The notes: generated from the letters alone by a model not told the origin. Shown: positions 1 to 7,580, counted from the stretch's first letter. The stretch: DNA of 64,000 nt from an uncultured Clostridia bacterium (GCA_947631965.1 CANRNL010000007.1:1-64000); one strand, 5' to 3'. A program made the numbers and translations.

Positions 1-1028
1 AGCCGACTGTTGAGCCTGAGCCGACCGCCGAACCTGAGCCGACTGTTGAGCCTGAGCCAACCGTTGAGCCTGAGCCGTCTGCTGAGCCTGAGCCGACCGT
101 TGAGCCTGAGCCGACCGTTGAGCCCGAGCCGACTATTGAACCTGAGCCGTCTGTCGAGCCTGAGCCTACCGTTGAGCCTGAGCCAACCGTTGAGCCCGAA
201 CCGACTGCCGAGCCCGAGCCTACCGTTGAGCCCGAACCGTCTGTTGAGCCCGAACCGTCTGTTGAGCCCGAGCCGACCGCTGAGCCTGAGCCAACCGTTG
301 AGCCTGAGCCGACTATTGAACCTGAGCCGACTGTTGAGCCTGAGCCGTCCGTTGAGCCTGAGCCGACTGCCGAGCCTGAGCCAACTGTTGAGCCTGAGCC
401 AACCGTTGAACCTGAGCCGACTGTTGAACCCGACCCGACCGTTGAGCCTGAGCCGACTGTTGAACCTGAGCCAACCGTTGAACCCGAACCAACTGTTAAG
501 CCCAAACCGACTGTTGAGCCTGAACCCACTGTTGAACCTGAGCCAAGCGCAAGCCGCAAAGGCGAGTTTTCGTTTGAGCCGCCGCACACAGCGACCCGCG
601 CGGAAGCGGTTGTAATGCTTGCGAGTATGCTGCCCGATAAAATTCTGGAGAAATATTTCGCGGCAAATCATATTTTCCGCGAGTATGACGGGTCAACGGA
701 AATATTGTATGCGATGTGGGTAATCCGATGCGGTGAAAATCACAAATTTGAATCCGACCGGCCGACAGTATACACCGAGTTTGCCCGAATTACGACAAAA
801 TTTTTAAAAACGGATTCCGAAATAATCGCATATACCGCTTTTGACATTATAAATAAAAAAAGTCCGCGGCAAACAGACGAAGCTATGCTGCACGGAGAGG
901 CGGTCAAGATTATAAACCTATTTTTAAACCGCCGAGCCGACAGAAAATATATTAAAGAATACGCTGAAAGATTAGAGATATTTAAAGATATACTTCGGAC
1001 AAACGCGCTATGGTACAATGTTCCCTAA
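1..1028 (+). CDS. Surface protein C-terminus: EPEPTV hexapeptide repeats plus degenerate SLH module (5' truncated)
   Basis: The true reading frame is frame 3. It is open from the window edge to the TAA at 1026-1028 and includes the track ORF at 615. It encodes about 30 tandem hexapeptides of the type E-P-E-P-T-V (9-548), then roughly 155 residues of folded sequence. That tail holds three spaced motifs resembling the conserved helix of SLH repeats (TRAEAVVMLASML, YTEFARITTKFL and HGEAVKIINLFL). This suggests a diverged triple SLH module that anchors the protein to the cell wall, with the acidic proline-rich repeat as a rigid spacer. The N-terminus and any catalytic domain lie outside the window. 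The 201-residue track ORF at 10-615 (MSLSRPP...) is the same repeat read out of frame. The SLH assignment is an inference from motif spacing. Confidence 0.75.
   Translation, partial: PTVEPEPTAEPEPTVEPEPTVEPEPSAEPEPTVEPEPTVEPEPTIEPEPSVEPEPTVEPEPTVEPEPTAEPEPTVEPEPSVEPEPSVEPEPTAEPEPTVEPEPTIEPEPTVEPEPSVEPEPTAEPEPTVEPEPTVEPEPTVEPDPTVEPEPTVEPEPTVEPEPTVKPKPTVEPEPTVEPEPSASRKGEFSFEPPHTATRAEAVVMLASMLPDKILEKYFAANHIFREYDGSTEILYAMWVIRCGENHKFESDRPTVYTEFARITTKFLKTDSEIIAYTAFDIINKKSPRQTDEAMLHGEAVKIINLFLNRRADRKYIKEYAERLEIFKDILRTNALWYNVP
9..548 (+). repeat. 18-bp tandem coding repeat, about 30 units
   Basis: Units such as gttgagcctgagccgacc recur with exact 18-bp periodicity from 9 to 548 without any break in phase. 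Most differences are synonymous or conservative third-position changes (gtt/gtc/att/gct, cct/ccc, act/acc/tct). The array encodes the Glu-Pro-rich spacer of the surrounding protein and begins before the window. Confidence 0.9.
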
Positions 1029-1092
1029 ACGGAAAATCGGTGCAAACGCGTCATAGGGAACATCGAATTATGGAGCGGGCAGTTCCTCTCCT

Positions 1093-1112
1093 CAGTCCGC
1101 CTGCGCGGACTG
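1093..1112. terminator. Short hairpin between convergent genes
   Basis: A perfect 8-bp stem (CAGTCCGC/GCGGACTG) with a 4-nt loop lies between the ends of the repeat protein and the minus-strand permease. No clear U-run follows on either strand, so it is only a weak terminator candidate. Confidence 0.35.
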
Positions 1113-1174
1113 TTACATAAACATATATTTAAAATTAAGCATACTTATTTTTTATTTTTAAAAGTCTTTCAAAT

Positions 1175-2308
1175 TTACCCAAAAACATAATACTCCGCGA
1201 TAAGCACCGCAAGGAACAGGATATTCGACGCCGTAAAATACAATAAATATCTGCCTCTCAGCGTCTTATCCTCGCGTCCGAGCAGCTTAAACGATATAAG
1301 GCTTGCCATAGATGCAATCAACGTGCCTAGCCCTCCCAAATTGACCCCCACGATAAGCGGCTTAAAATTGTCGGTAAATCCCGAAAGCAGCAAAGCCGCG
1401 GGTACGTTGCTGATTATCTGGCTGGACAAAACGCCCGTTATACACTCACGTCCGGAGATGACGCCCTTTAAGTAATTCTCAAACATCGGTATTCTGCCCA
1501 TATTCCCTATGAACACAAAAAACGCGACAAACGTCAAGAGCAGGGTATAATCCACCTTGGCAAAAATTTTACGGTCTGTGACGGCAAGTATGACGATTAC
1601 GGTCAGGAGCGTTATCCTATAGTCGATAATACGCGCCACCGAGAGCAGACATATAACAAAGGTCACCAAATAAACCGCGACTTTTTTCTCAACCCCCGCG
1701 CTCTCTCCGAAAGTGATTTTTACGTCGCCGGTACCTCGCCTCATAAAAATTTGCACCGACAACAGTGCAAAGGATACCGCGGCATACGGCAGCATAAGCA
1801 GTATAAAGTCGGCAACGCCCATACCTGAGATTCCGTACAAATATAAATTTTGAGGATTGCCGATAGGCGTAAGCATACTTCCGAGATTCGCGGCAATGGT
1901 CTGCATTGATATTACGGGAATTATAAGCCTGTCCCGCTCTGATTTGTCAAGCATATTAAGCACCGTGAGCGTAAACGGCACAAAGGTTATAAGCGCCACG
2001 TCGTTGGTTATAAACATACTGAAGAAAAAGCACAGCATAACAAGTATAAATATAAGGCTCCTGACCTTGCGCACCCTCTTCAGCATACCTTCGGCAAGCA
2101 TATTGAATACACCCGTTTCCCGCATACCCGCCATAACAGCCATCAGGCAAAACAGCAGCGCAAGCGTCCTGAAATCCACATATCCCAAATAATCGAGGTC
2201 GGGCTTTACAAAAAACGAGGACAGCACCGCAAAAACCGTTGCCACGCTCAGCACGGTTTCATTCTTTATAAAGAGATATATTTTATGTACGATATTTTTC
2301 ACAGTCAT
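1175..2308 (-). CDS. SLC13/ArsB-NhaD-type anion permease (YbiR-like)
   Basis: This is a 377-residue polytopic membrane protein with about ten hydrophobic segments. It has the layout of the CitMHS/ArsB ion-transporter superfamily: a central basic loop, and paired re-entrant-like segments around TNDVALITFVPF and SNVPAALLL. It probably moves an organic or inorganic anion across the cell membrane; the substrate cannot be read from sequence. The track starts at a TTG (2314). The ATG two codons later is better placed, with GGAG seven bases upstream, so that start is used here. It follows the aldo/keto reductase gene by about 48 bp on the same strand and is probably cotranscribed with it. Confidence 0.75.
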   Translation of the reverse strand: MTVKNIVHKIYLFIKNETVLSVATVFAVLSSFFVKPDLDYLGYVDFRTLALLFCLMAVMAGMRETGVFNMLAEGMLKRVRKVRSLIFILVMLCFFFSMFITNDVALITFVPFTLTVLNMLDKSERDRLIIPVISMQTIAANLGSMLTPIGNPQNLYLYGISGMGVADFILLMLPYAAVSFALLSVQIFMRRGTGDVKITFGESAGVEKKVAVYLVTFVICLLSVARIIDYRITLLTVIVILAVTDRKIFAKVDYTLLLTFVAFFVFIGNMGRIPMFENYLKGVISGRECITGVLSSQIISNVPAALLLSGFTDNFKPLIVGVNLGGLGTLIASMASLISFKLLGREDKTLRGRYLLYFTASNILFLAVLIAEYYVFG

Positions 2309-2356
2309 AACCAAACTCCGCTCAGCCGATTTACAGGATAACGCTTCGGAGCGTTC

Positions 2357-3460
2357 TCACTCCCGTTCGTACAAATCCGCAAACTTCTCCAGTGCATCGC
2401 GTATTTCTATATGCTGAGGGCAGATTTTTTCGCATTTTCCACACTTGATACAGTCCACAGCCCTGCCATGATTCAGAGAAAGTCTCTTATAGTACATAGT
2501 CGTTTTCTTGCCGGTAGCGGCATACATATTATACAATCCAAAATATGCCGGAATATTTATATTCTTAGGGCACTCTTCCATACAGTACCTACAGTTCGTA
2601 CACGGCGTCATATCGCTGTTCATAACATCTGTGACGCGCCGCAGCATCTCTTGTTCTTTCTCATCAAGGGGCTGAAAATCCATCATATAAGAGGTGTTGT
2701 CCAAAAGCTGTTCTATATTGCTCATACCGCTCAATACCATCATACAATTATCAAGCGACGCGGCATAACGAACGGCATAGGATGCCGGCGAGCCTTTAAC
2801 TCCGCTTTTCTTCATCTCATTTTCGGCTTCAAAAGGGAGCTTTGCCAAAATTCCGCCCTTTACGGGTTCCATAGCGATGACCGGTTTTCCGTGGCGGCAA
2901 GCCGATTCGTAACAAGCGCCCGACTGAATTGCCGTGCTGTTCCAGTCCAGATAATTGAGCTGGAGCTGCACAAAATCCACTTCCGGATGCTCTGTCAGGA
3001 TTTCATCCAGCAGTTCCGCGTCATCATGATAGGAAAAGCCGATGTTTTTCGCAAGCCCTTGCTCTTTTAATTTGCAGAGAAACTCAAAACCGCCGTATTT
3101 CAAGGTGTTGACATATCTTTCCCTGCACATATTATGAAGCAGATAATAGTCGAAATATTCCACTCCGCAGCGGCGCAGCTGTTCTTCAAAATACATCTCA
3201 TATTCTTCCGATGCCTTTACCCGTATAATCGGCATTTTATCCGCCAAAATATACCGCTTTCGAGGGTATCGGTCTGTCAGGCAGCGTTTTACCGCGGTTT
3301 CCGACTGTTCGCCGTGATAGCCGTATGCGGTGTCAAAATAAACAAAGCCGCGCTCCAGAAAACAATCTACCATTTTACATACCTGTTCATAGTCAATGCT
3401 TTTTGTATCCTCCGAATCCGTCAGCGGAAGCCTCATTGTTCCAAAGCCTAATTTTTTCAA
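2357..3460 (-). CDS. Aldo/keto reductase with C-terminal 4Fe-4S ferredoxin domain
   Basis: The N-terminal 270 residues form an aldo/keto reductase barrel (LGFGTMRLPL near the start, FDTAYGYH with the catalytic Asp and Tyr, YYLLHN with the active-site His). The C-terminal part carries two cysteine clusters, CTNCRYCMEECPK and CIKCGKCEKICP, typical of ferredoxin-like iron-sulfur sites. This architecture matches the COG1453 family, cytoplasmic oxidoreductases of unknown substrate that are common in anaerobic Firmicutes. The track begins at an ATG six codons upstream. The strong AAGGGGAG site sits six bases before a TTG that gives MKKLGFGTMRLPL, the usual family start, so I place the start at 3460. 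Confidence 0.85.
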   Translation of the reverse strand: MKKLGFGTMRLPLTDSEDTKSIDYEQVCKMVDCFLERGFVYFDTAYGYHGEQSETAVKRCLTDRYPRKRYILADKMPIIRVKASEEYEMYFEEQLRRCGVEYFDYYLLHNMCRERYVNTLKYGGFEFLCKLKEQGLAKNIGFSYHDDAELLDEILTEHPEVDFVQLQLNYLDWNSTAIQSGACYESACRHGKPVIAMEPVKGGILAKLPFEAENEMKKSGVKGSPASYAVRYAASLDNCMMVLSGMSNIEQLLDNTSYMMDFQPLDEKEQEMLRRVTDVMNSDMTPCTNCRYCMEECPKNINIPAYFGLYNMYAATGKKTTMYYKRLSLNHGRAVDCIKCGKCEKICPQHIEIRDALEKFADLYERE

Positions 3461-3512
3461 CCGTAACTCCCCTTTCATATATTCTCGATTTTAAATACAA
3501 CCCTGCGTTTAC

Positions 3513-3541
3513 ATCATAGCACATTCTGTTTTTGAAATCAA
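3513..3541 (-). promoter_or_regulatory. SigA-type promoter for the aldo/keto reductase-permease unit
   Basis: On the minus strand TTGATT (3536-3541) and TATGAT (3513-3518) are separated by 17 bp, upstream of the reductase gene. Confidence 0.55.
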
Positions 3542-3610
3542 TATTTTCCACAATACACTCAACGACTACGTTTTCCCAATGTAGGGTCGAACCGTGTTCG
3601 CCCGCAATAT

Positions 3611-3975
3611 CCGCGCTCCGCACGAGCGGGACGTCGAGGGCGCCGTCCCGTACATCGTCGCGCCCTGCCCTTTTTGCTTGCTTTGCCCTGTTCGGGCAAA
3701 GACGCATTTTCGGGCAGTCGCTCCTCTTCGACAAAAATCCGCAGATTTTTGTCGATAAGGAAGAACAGCGAGGCAACTCAGCTTTTAAAATTTATTTTAA
3801 AAGCGTGTATGCGTAGCTTGTTCTGACGCGTGCGGCGCCCTCGACGCACCGAACTAAATCGGAATAAAAAATAACCGACAAAAATCCGCAGATTTTTGTC
3901 GGAGAGGAGCAAGTTTCCCGTAAAAGCGCAGACGCCCGCTTGCGGGCGGCGGAGCATAAAGGGAAACTTGCGACG
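3611..3975. repeat. Composite intergenic fold-back repeat, copy 1
   Basis: This gene-free stretch is made of modules shared with 53919-54135. Module A (3611-3653) contains GGGACGTCGAGGGCGCCGTCCC. Module B (3830-3852) is GTGCGGCGCCCTCGACGCACCGA, whose core is the reverse complement of the module A core. Module C (3875-3974) has a 12-bp hairpin followed by GAGGAGCAAGTTTCCC and, 41 bp on, GGGAAACTTGC. Two more hairpins lie between A and B: TCGACAAAAATC/GATTTTTGTCGA at 3728-3755 and GCTTTTAAAAT/ATTTTAAAAGC at 3781-3804. No credible ORF lies here. The arrangement looks like a small mobile or structured-RNA repeat family, not a gene. Confidence 0.8.
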
Positions 3976-4027
3976 AGCGAACAAGGTTCGCCCCTACAAA
4001 ATAAAAAAATGCGCCGTAGGCGCGTAA

Positions 4028-4111
4028 TCGCAAAAGGTTGGTAGTGCGCAAATCGGCGTTAAAACGGCGCGTTTACAAGCCGTTAGCCGATGCGAACGTG
4101 ACCTTTTGCGA
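4028..4111. repeat. Nested inverted-repeat element
   Basis: Three stems are nested in 84 bp: TCGCAAAAGGT with ACCTTTTGCGA outside, ATCGGC with GCCGAT in the middle, and AACGGC with GCCGTT inside around a 10-nt loop. It lies beside the composite repeat and has the same fold-back style but a different sequence. The rest of 3976-4220 shows no gene. Confidence 0.65.
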
Positions 4112-4220
4112 AAGAGTACCCAACAGGGCACAATTCACACTAAAATCGCAAGCATACAGCTTGCTCATTAAGTGTTCATTCGAAGCCGCAGCAAAGCGGG
4201 CGACTGATTTTTTGTGCAAC

Positions 4221-4251
4221 AAAAAATCGGAGCAAGCGTTGCTTGCTCCGA
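4221..4251 (-). terminator. Rho-independent terminator of the tRNA operon
   Basis: An 11-bp stem (TCGGAGCAAGC/GCTTGCTCCGA) with a 3-nt loop is followed on the minus strand by six T residues. It lies two bases beyond the encoded CCA of tRNA-Cys, so it ends the tRNA transcript. Confidence 0.85.
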
Positions 4252-4253
4252 CG

Positions 4254-4328
4254 TGGAGGCACCACCCAGATTTGAACTGGGGCATAAAGCTTTTGCAGAG
4301 CTCTGCCTTACCACTTGGCTATGGTGCC
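4254..4328 (-). tRNA. tRNA-Cys (GCA)
   Basis: It folds as a cloverleaf with acceptor GGCACCA pairing TGGTGCC, D-arm GCCAAGTGGTAAGGC and anticodon loop CTGCAAA (anticodon GCA). The T-loop is TTCAAAT, followed by discriminator T and an encoded CCA. It is the last gene of the operon. Confidence 0.95.
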
Positions 4329-4346
4329 GTATAATTTATTAAAATG

Positions 4347-4384
4347 TATGATAAAAGACGCAAGGTTATGCGTCTTTTATCATA
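4347..4384 (-). terminator. Perfect 16-bp hairpin inside the tRNA operon
   Basis: TATGATAAAAGACGCA and TGCGTCTTTTATCATA flank a 6-nt loop between tRNA-Gly and tRNA-Cys. It has no long U-run of its own beyond the A/T-rich stem ends, so it may be a partial terminator or an RNA-processing site. Confidence 0.5.
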
Positions 4385-4386
4385 CT

Positions 4387-4461
4387 TGGAGCGGAAGACG
4401 GGATTCGAACCCGCGACGTTCACCTTGGCAAGGTGACGCTCTACCACTGAGCCACTCCCGC
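4387..4461 (-). tRNA. tRNA-Gly (GCC)
   Basis: The acceptor GCGGGAG pairs with CTTCCGC. The D-arm is GCTCAGTGGTAGAGC, the anticodon loop TTGCCAA (anticodon GCC) sits on a TCACC/GGTGA stem, the T-loop is TTCGAAT and CCA is encoded. Confidence 0.95.
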
Positions 4462-4485
4462 AGATATTGGCGATTACAAAAATTG

Positions 4486-4561
4486 TGGTGCCTCCGGGCG
4501 GAATCGAACCACCGACACGGGGATTTTCAGTCCCCTGCTCTACCGACTGAGCTACAGAGGC
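4486..4561 (-). tRNA. tRNA-Phe (GAA)
   Basis: The acceptor GCCTCTG pairs with CGGAGGC. The anticodon loop CTGAAAA (anticodon GAA) sits on a GGGGA/TCCCC stem, the T-loop is TTCGATT and CCA is encoded. Confidence 0.95.
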
Positions 4562-4594
4562 AAGTATCAACACTACCTTAACGCCGAGAAGTTT

Positions 4595-4671
4595 TGGCGA
4601 CCCGGATGGGGTTCGAACCCACGACCTCCAGCGTGACAGGCTGGCATTCTAACCAACTGAACTACCGGGCC
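4595..4671 (-). tRNA. tRNA-Asp (GTC)
   Basis: The acceptor GGCCCGG pairs with CCGGGTC. The anticodon loop CTGTCAC (anticodon GTC) sits on a CCAGC/GCTGG stem, the T-loop is TTCGAAC and CCA is encoded. Confidence 0.95.
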
Positions 4672-4727
4672 AATACATAAAAAAATCGGCTCAGCCGAAC
4701 TATCCATGCTCCCACAATGAGCAATTC

Positions 4728-4803
4728 TGGTGGGCGCTATAGGGCTCGAACCTATGACCCTCTGCTTGTAAGGCAGATGCTCTCCCAGCTGAGCTAAGCG
4801 CCC
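4728..4803 (-). tRNA. tRNA-Val (TAC)
   Basis: The acceptor GGGCGCT pairs with AGCGCCC. The anticodon loop CTTACAA (anticodon TAC) sits on a TCTGC/GCAGA stem, the T-loop is TTCGAGC and CCA is encoded. It is the first gene of the operon. Confidence 0.95.
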
Positions 4804-4838
4804 TTACTTTGATTGCTCGCGTCCTGACGACAAGAAAT

Positions 4839-4867
4839 ATTATACAGGTATTATATCCTTTCGTCAA
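4839..4867 (-). promoter_or_regulatory. Promoter of the five-tRNA operon
   Basis: On the minus strand TTGACG (4862-4867) and a consensus TATAAT (4839-4844) are 17 bp apart. They lie about 36 bp before tRNA-Val. Confidence 0.85.
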
Positions 4868-4966
4868 GAATAACGCCGCCAATTACAGCCGATTAAATCA
4901 ATTTACATCAATTTATCTCTTTCTTGCTCTCTTTTTCTATCTTTTTCCGAGATTTGCGCTTCAAAT

Positions 4967-5854
4967 CTATTCTCTGCCGCTCTTTTCGGCAAGCTTGATA
5001 AGCTGTTCCCGATTAAAATGATACGCTTTATTGCAAAAATGGCACACTATCTCTGCGTCGCCCGTTTCGTCAATCATACTTTGGATTTCATTCCTGCCCA
5101 AACTCATAATGGCGCGCTCCATCCTTTCGGTACTGCAATCACAGCGGTAGCCGACTTCGCTCTCCTCCAAAATCTCGGTGTTCTCCTCACCCAGAATCCG
5201 CATTATAATCTCCGAGTTGTCCAAACCCTGCTCCTGCATTACATTAAAGGTCGGCAGGGTTTGAAGTCTTTTTTCAAGAGCGGCCAGAGTTTTCTCAGGG
5301 CAGTCGGGCATAACCTGAACTATAAAACCGCCCGCGTGCTTTATGCTGCAATCGGGATTTACCAGAACTCCCAAGCCTACCGCACTTGCGGTCTGCTCAG
5401 ACTGCTGATAGTAGTACGCCAAATCCTCCGCTATTTCGCCCGTCTGTATCGGGACATAGCCGACATACGGCTCCTTCAGCTTTAAATCCTTGATTATGTT
5501 AACAAAACCGTCGGTGCCGACCGCGCCGCCGACATTGAGCTTGCCGTCGGGGCGAAGCGGAATATCCAGCTTGGGATTGCCTACGCAGCCCTTTACAAAG
5601 CCGTCGGAACCCGCCACTGCTATTATCGTGCCTATCGGTCCGCCTCCCTTGATTTGTATTGTAATATTGCCGTCATCCTCTTTAAGCATAGACCCCATAA
5701 GCACGCCGGCGGTCAAAACCCTGCCGAGCGCGGCGGACGGGGTCGGAAAAAGACCGTGCAAGGTCTGCGCCGTCTGCACCGTTTCGGTGGTAGAAGCCGC
5801 GTATATTCTAAGTCCTCTGTCTTTTGTAATGCCTTTTGTAAGCTTGTCAGCCAT
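4967..5854 (-). CDS. hslO: Hsp33 redox-regulated chaperonin
   Basis: This 295-residue protein matches Hsp33 in length and layout. The N-terminal substrate-binding half contains motifs such as GGGPIGTI and GKLNVGGAVG. The C-terminal redox switch has the zinc-binding cysteines CDC and CHFC. Hsp33 is a cytoplasmic holdase activated when oxidation releases zinc and forms disulfides. The ATG follows AGGAGG by six bases. A hairpin terminator separates it from the upstream cold-shock gene, so it is probably transcribed on its own. Confidence 0.95.
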   Translation of the reverse strand: MADKLTKGITKDRGLRIYAASTTETVQTAQTLHGLFPTPSAALGRVLTAGVLMGSMLKEDDGNITIQIKGGGPIGTIIAVAGSDGFVKGCVGNPKLDIPLRPDGKLNVGGAVGTDGFVNIIKDLKLKEPYVGYVPIQTGEIAEDLAYYYQQSEQTASAVGLGVLVNPDCSIKHAGGFIVQVMPDCPEKTLAALEKRLQTLPTFNVMQEQGLDNSEIIMRILGEENTEILEESEVGYRCDCSTERMERAIMSLGRNEIQSMIDETGDAEIVCHFCNKAYHFNREQLIKLAEKSGRE

Positions 5855-5880
5855 TTTGAGTCCTCCTGCTTTCAGCTACA

Positions 5881-5909
5881 AAAAATCGGCTCCGACAGAG
5901 CCGATTTTT
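5881..5909 (-). terminator. Terminator between the cold-shock gene and hslO
   Basis: The 12-bp stem AAAAATCGGCTC/GAGCCGATTTTT with a 5-nt loop ends in a T-rich tract on both strands. It lies about 40 bp past the cold-shock stop codon. Confidence 0.85.
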
Positions 5910-5949
5910 GTTTTAAGTTTAATTCGGTTAATCGTACGCTTTTATATAA

Positions 5950-6147
5950 TTAAACGCGCTTAACAGCGGCGGCCTGAGGCCCCTTCGCGCCTTCGACAAC
6001 ATCAAATTCAACTTCTGCGCCTTCCTCCAGCGTCTTGTATCCGTCCATCTCGATTGCCGAAAAATGCACGAAAACATCGGTACCGCTCTCGCTTTCAATA
6101 AAGCCAAAGCCCTTTTCGGAGTTAAACCATTTTACCTTTCCTTTCAT
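5950..6147 (-). CDS. Cold-shock protein (CspA family)
   Basis: The 65-residue product is a complete cold-shock domain. It has the RNP1-type KGFGFIE motif, the RNP2-type VFVHFSAI motif and the usual [13 protein letters not shown] start. It binds single-stranded RNA or DNA and acts as an RNA chaperone in the cytoplasm. The track adds 14 residues upstream. GGAGG lies seven bases before the internal ATG, which matches the family start, so that one is used. A consensus promoter lies about 48 bp upstream, leaving a short leader, unlike the long cold-sensing leader of E. coli cspA. Confidence 0.95.
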   Translation of the reverse strand: MKGKVKWFNSEKGFGFIESESGTDVFVHFSAIEMDGYKTLEEGAEVEFDVVEGAKGPQAAAVKRV

Positions 6148-6194
6148 AAAAATACCTCCATTCTTTACAGCCGCATATCTATGCGACAAAAATG

Positions 6195-6223
6195 ATTATA
6201 TCACCGTTACCATTTTTTGTCAA
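6195..6223 (-). promoter_or_regulatory. Consensus promoter of the cold-shock gene
   Basis: Perfect TTGACA (6218-6223) and TATAAT (6195-6200) lie on the minus strand with a 17-bp spacer. Confidence 0.9.
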
Positions 6224-6293
6224 GTTATATTTTTACCTGTTTTTTTAATTTAATTCGCGTATTCAACGGCTGACTCATCTGCCTTAAATATAA

Positions 6294-7442
6294 CTATTTA
6301 ACAAGCACGCCGTCTTTAAATCCCTGCAGGAATTTTTCTTCAAGACCCTTTATTATTATGCCGTCCTCGTCTTTCATCTTCACGGTTTTAACGTCCGAGC
6401 CGCCAAACCGCATAACATTGCCCTTTTCCATTTCGCGATCCAGCATTTCCACCGCGGTCGCGTGCGGAAGCACGGTTTCAAGTCCGCAGTAAATCTTGTC
6501 GCCCCGCCCCAAAATAGTATCGACCGCGCCAAACAGCTTTGCGAGGTGACCTCCGACGTTGCCGTAGTCCTTAACGGTTCCGTCCGAGAACACGCCGACC
6601 ACGTTTTTATTGTCAATGCCGAGCGCGATTTTTCCGTTTTCAAATATAAACTCAAACGCGGGTCCGAAAGTATGCTCCACCGGATGCGCCGCATAGTAGA
6701 GAATGTCCGCGCCGCTTTCGGTCTTAAACACAGCCGAAACGCCGTCGTAGGTTTCAATATCGTTTGCGCGGTACAGGCGGCAATCGCACGACACGGGCAT
6801 ATCCGCCCTGTTCAATTCCTTTCCGAGTATAAAAAAGACGTTGTGCAGAGCGTGAGCCGCCGCGTTGTTCGCGATACTGTCCATTATGGCAACACCGTTT
6901 CGGGAATACTTTTTACCTACCCAGCCGCTCCTTCCGAAATACTTATACGACCTTGGAAACATAGTTATGCTTTTTATCAAAACGGGCTTGCCCCACACGC
7001 CGTTTATAATGTCCTTTTTCAAATCAAGCACGGGCTGAGAGTACGAAAGCTGAAAGCCCACCGAAACAAACTTTCCCGCCTGTTTCCGAGCCTCTATCAT
7101 ATCCTTTATGTCCTGCACGCAGCCCGCCGCCGGCTTTTCGCACAGCACATTACTGCCGTGCTTTAGCGCACATATTACCTGCTCCTTATGCAGACTTATC
7201 GGCGTACTTATTATGCACAGGTCTGCGGTGTTGTCCTTATAAAACTGCTCCATACTGTCGTACTCGGTGACGCCCGCTTCGACCATTCTTATGTAGCTCG
7301 GAGAGGTATGAACGGGGTCAATAACACCGACCGCTTCTATCGGATAATCTTCCGATTTATAAAGTTCATCGAGGATTGCGTTGACATACATATGTCCGTA
7401 GCCGCCCGCTCCCACCAATAAAATTTTAACCTTGCCGTCCAC
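6294..7442 (-). CDS. Gfo/Idh/MocA family oxidoreductase
   Basis: The 382-residue product starts with a Rossmann nucleotide-binding motif (LLVGAGGYGHMY) and contains the EKPAAG motif that carries the conserved lysine of this family. A C-terminal alpha/beta substrate domain follows. Members oxidise or reduce sugars, inositols or related cyclic polyols with NAD(P); the substrate here is unknown. The start is GTG with GGGAGG ten bases upstream. It stands alone between the cold-shock gene and a small membrane protein, with its own promoter and a GC-rich leader hairpin. Confidence 0.85.
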   Translation of the reverse strand: MDGKVKILLVGAGGYGHMYVNAILDELYKSEDYPIEAVGVIDPVHTSPSYIRMVEAGVTEYDSMEQFYKDNTADLCIISTPISLHKEQVICALKHGSNVLCEKPAAGCVQDIKDMIEARKQAGKFVSVGFQLSYSQPVLDLKKDIINGVWGKPVLIKSITMFPRSYKYFGRSGWVGKKYSRNGVAIMDSIANNAAAHALHNVFFILGKELNRADMPVSCDCRLYRANDIETYDGVSAVFKTESGADILYYAAHPVEHTFGPAFEFIFENGKIALGIDNKNVVGVFSDGTVKDYGNVGGHLAKLFGAVDTILGRGDKIYCGLETVLPHATAVEMLDREMEKGNVMRFGGSDVKTVKMKDEDGIIIKGLEEKFLQGFKDGVLVK

Positions 7443-7514
7443 CTGTGAATTACCTCCCGAAAAAAATTTCCCAATCTCGCCGACGGAGCCGCAAAACAGC
7501 CCCGCTCCGCCGCA

Positions 7515-7542
7515 ATTATAATATTATCATTTTTATTGCCAA
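7515..7542 (-). promoter_or_regulatory. Promoter of the Gfo/Idh gene
   Basis: TTGGCA (7537-7542) and TATAAT (7515-7520) lie on the minus strand with a 16-bp spacer. A GC-rich inverted repeat (CGGAGC/GCTCCG, about 7480-7510) lies in the leader. Confidence 0.6.
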
Positions 7543-7547
7543 ACCGC

Positions 7548-7580
7548 AATAAGTTATCACATTTTATTTCAAGATTTTTA
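7548..7580. repeat. Direct repeat, left copy flanking the small membrane protein gene
   Basis: The sequence aataagttatcacatttt followed by atttcaagattttt recurs almost exactly at 8177-8208, on the other side of the 7625-8119 gene. Two mismatches occur over about 32 bp. Confidence 0.75.

Noticed and set aside
9-548. Possible CRISPR array from regularly spaced repeats
   Set aside because: The 18-bp units are contiguous, have no spacers and stay in coding phase.
10-615. 201-residue ORF MSLSRPP... over the 18-bp repeat
   Set aside because: It is the tandem repeat read in the wrong frame. Frame 3 gives E-P-E-P-T-V units and continues into the folded tail.
4038-4882. Several ORFs over the tRNA cluster (for example 4315-4581 and 4319-4573)
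   Set aside because: They are antisense or sense translations of tRNA genes and have no ribosome sites.
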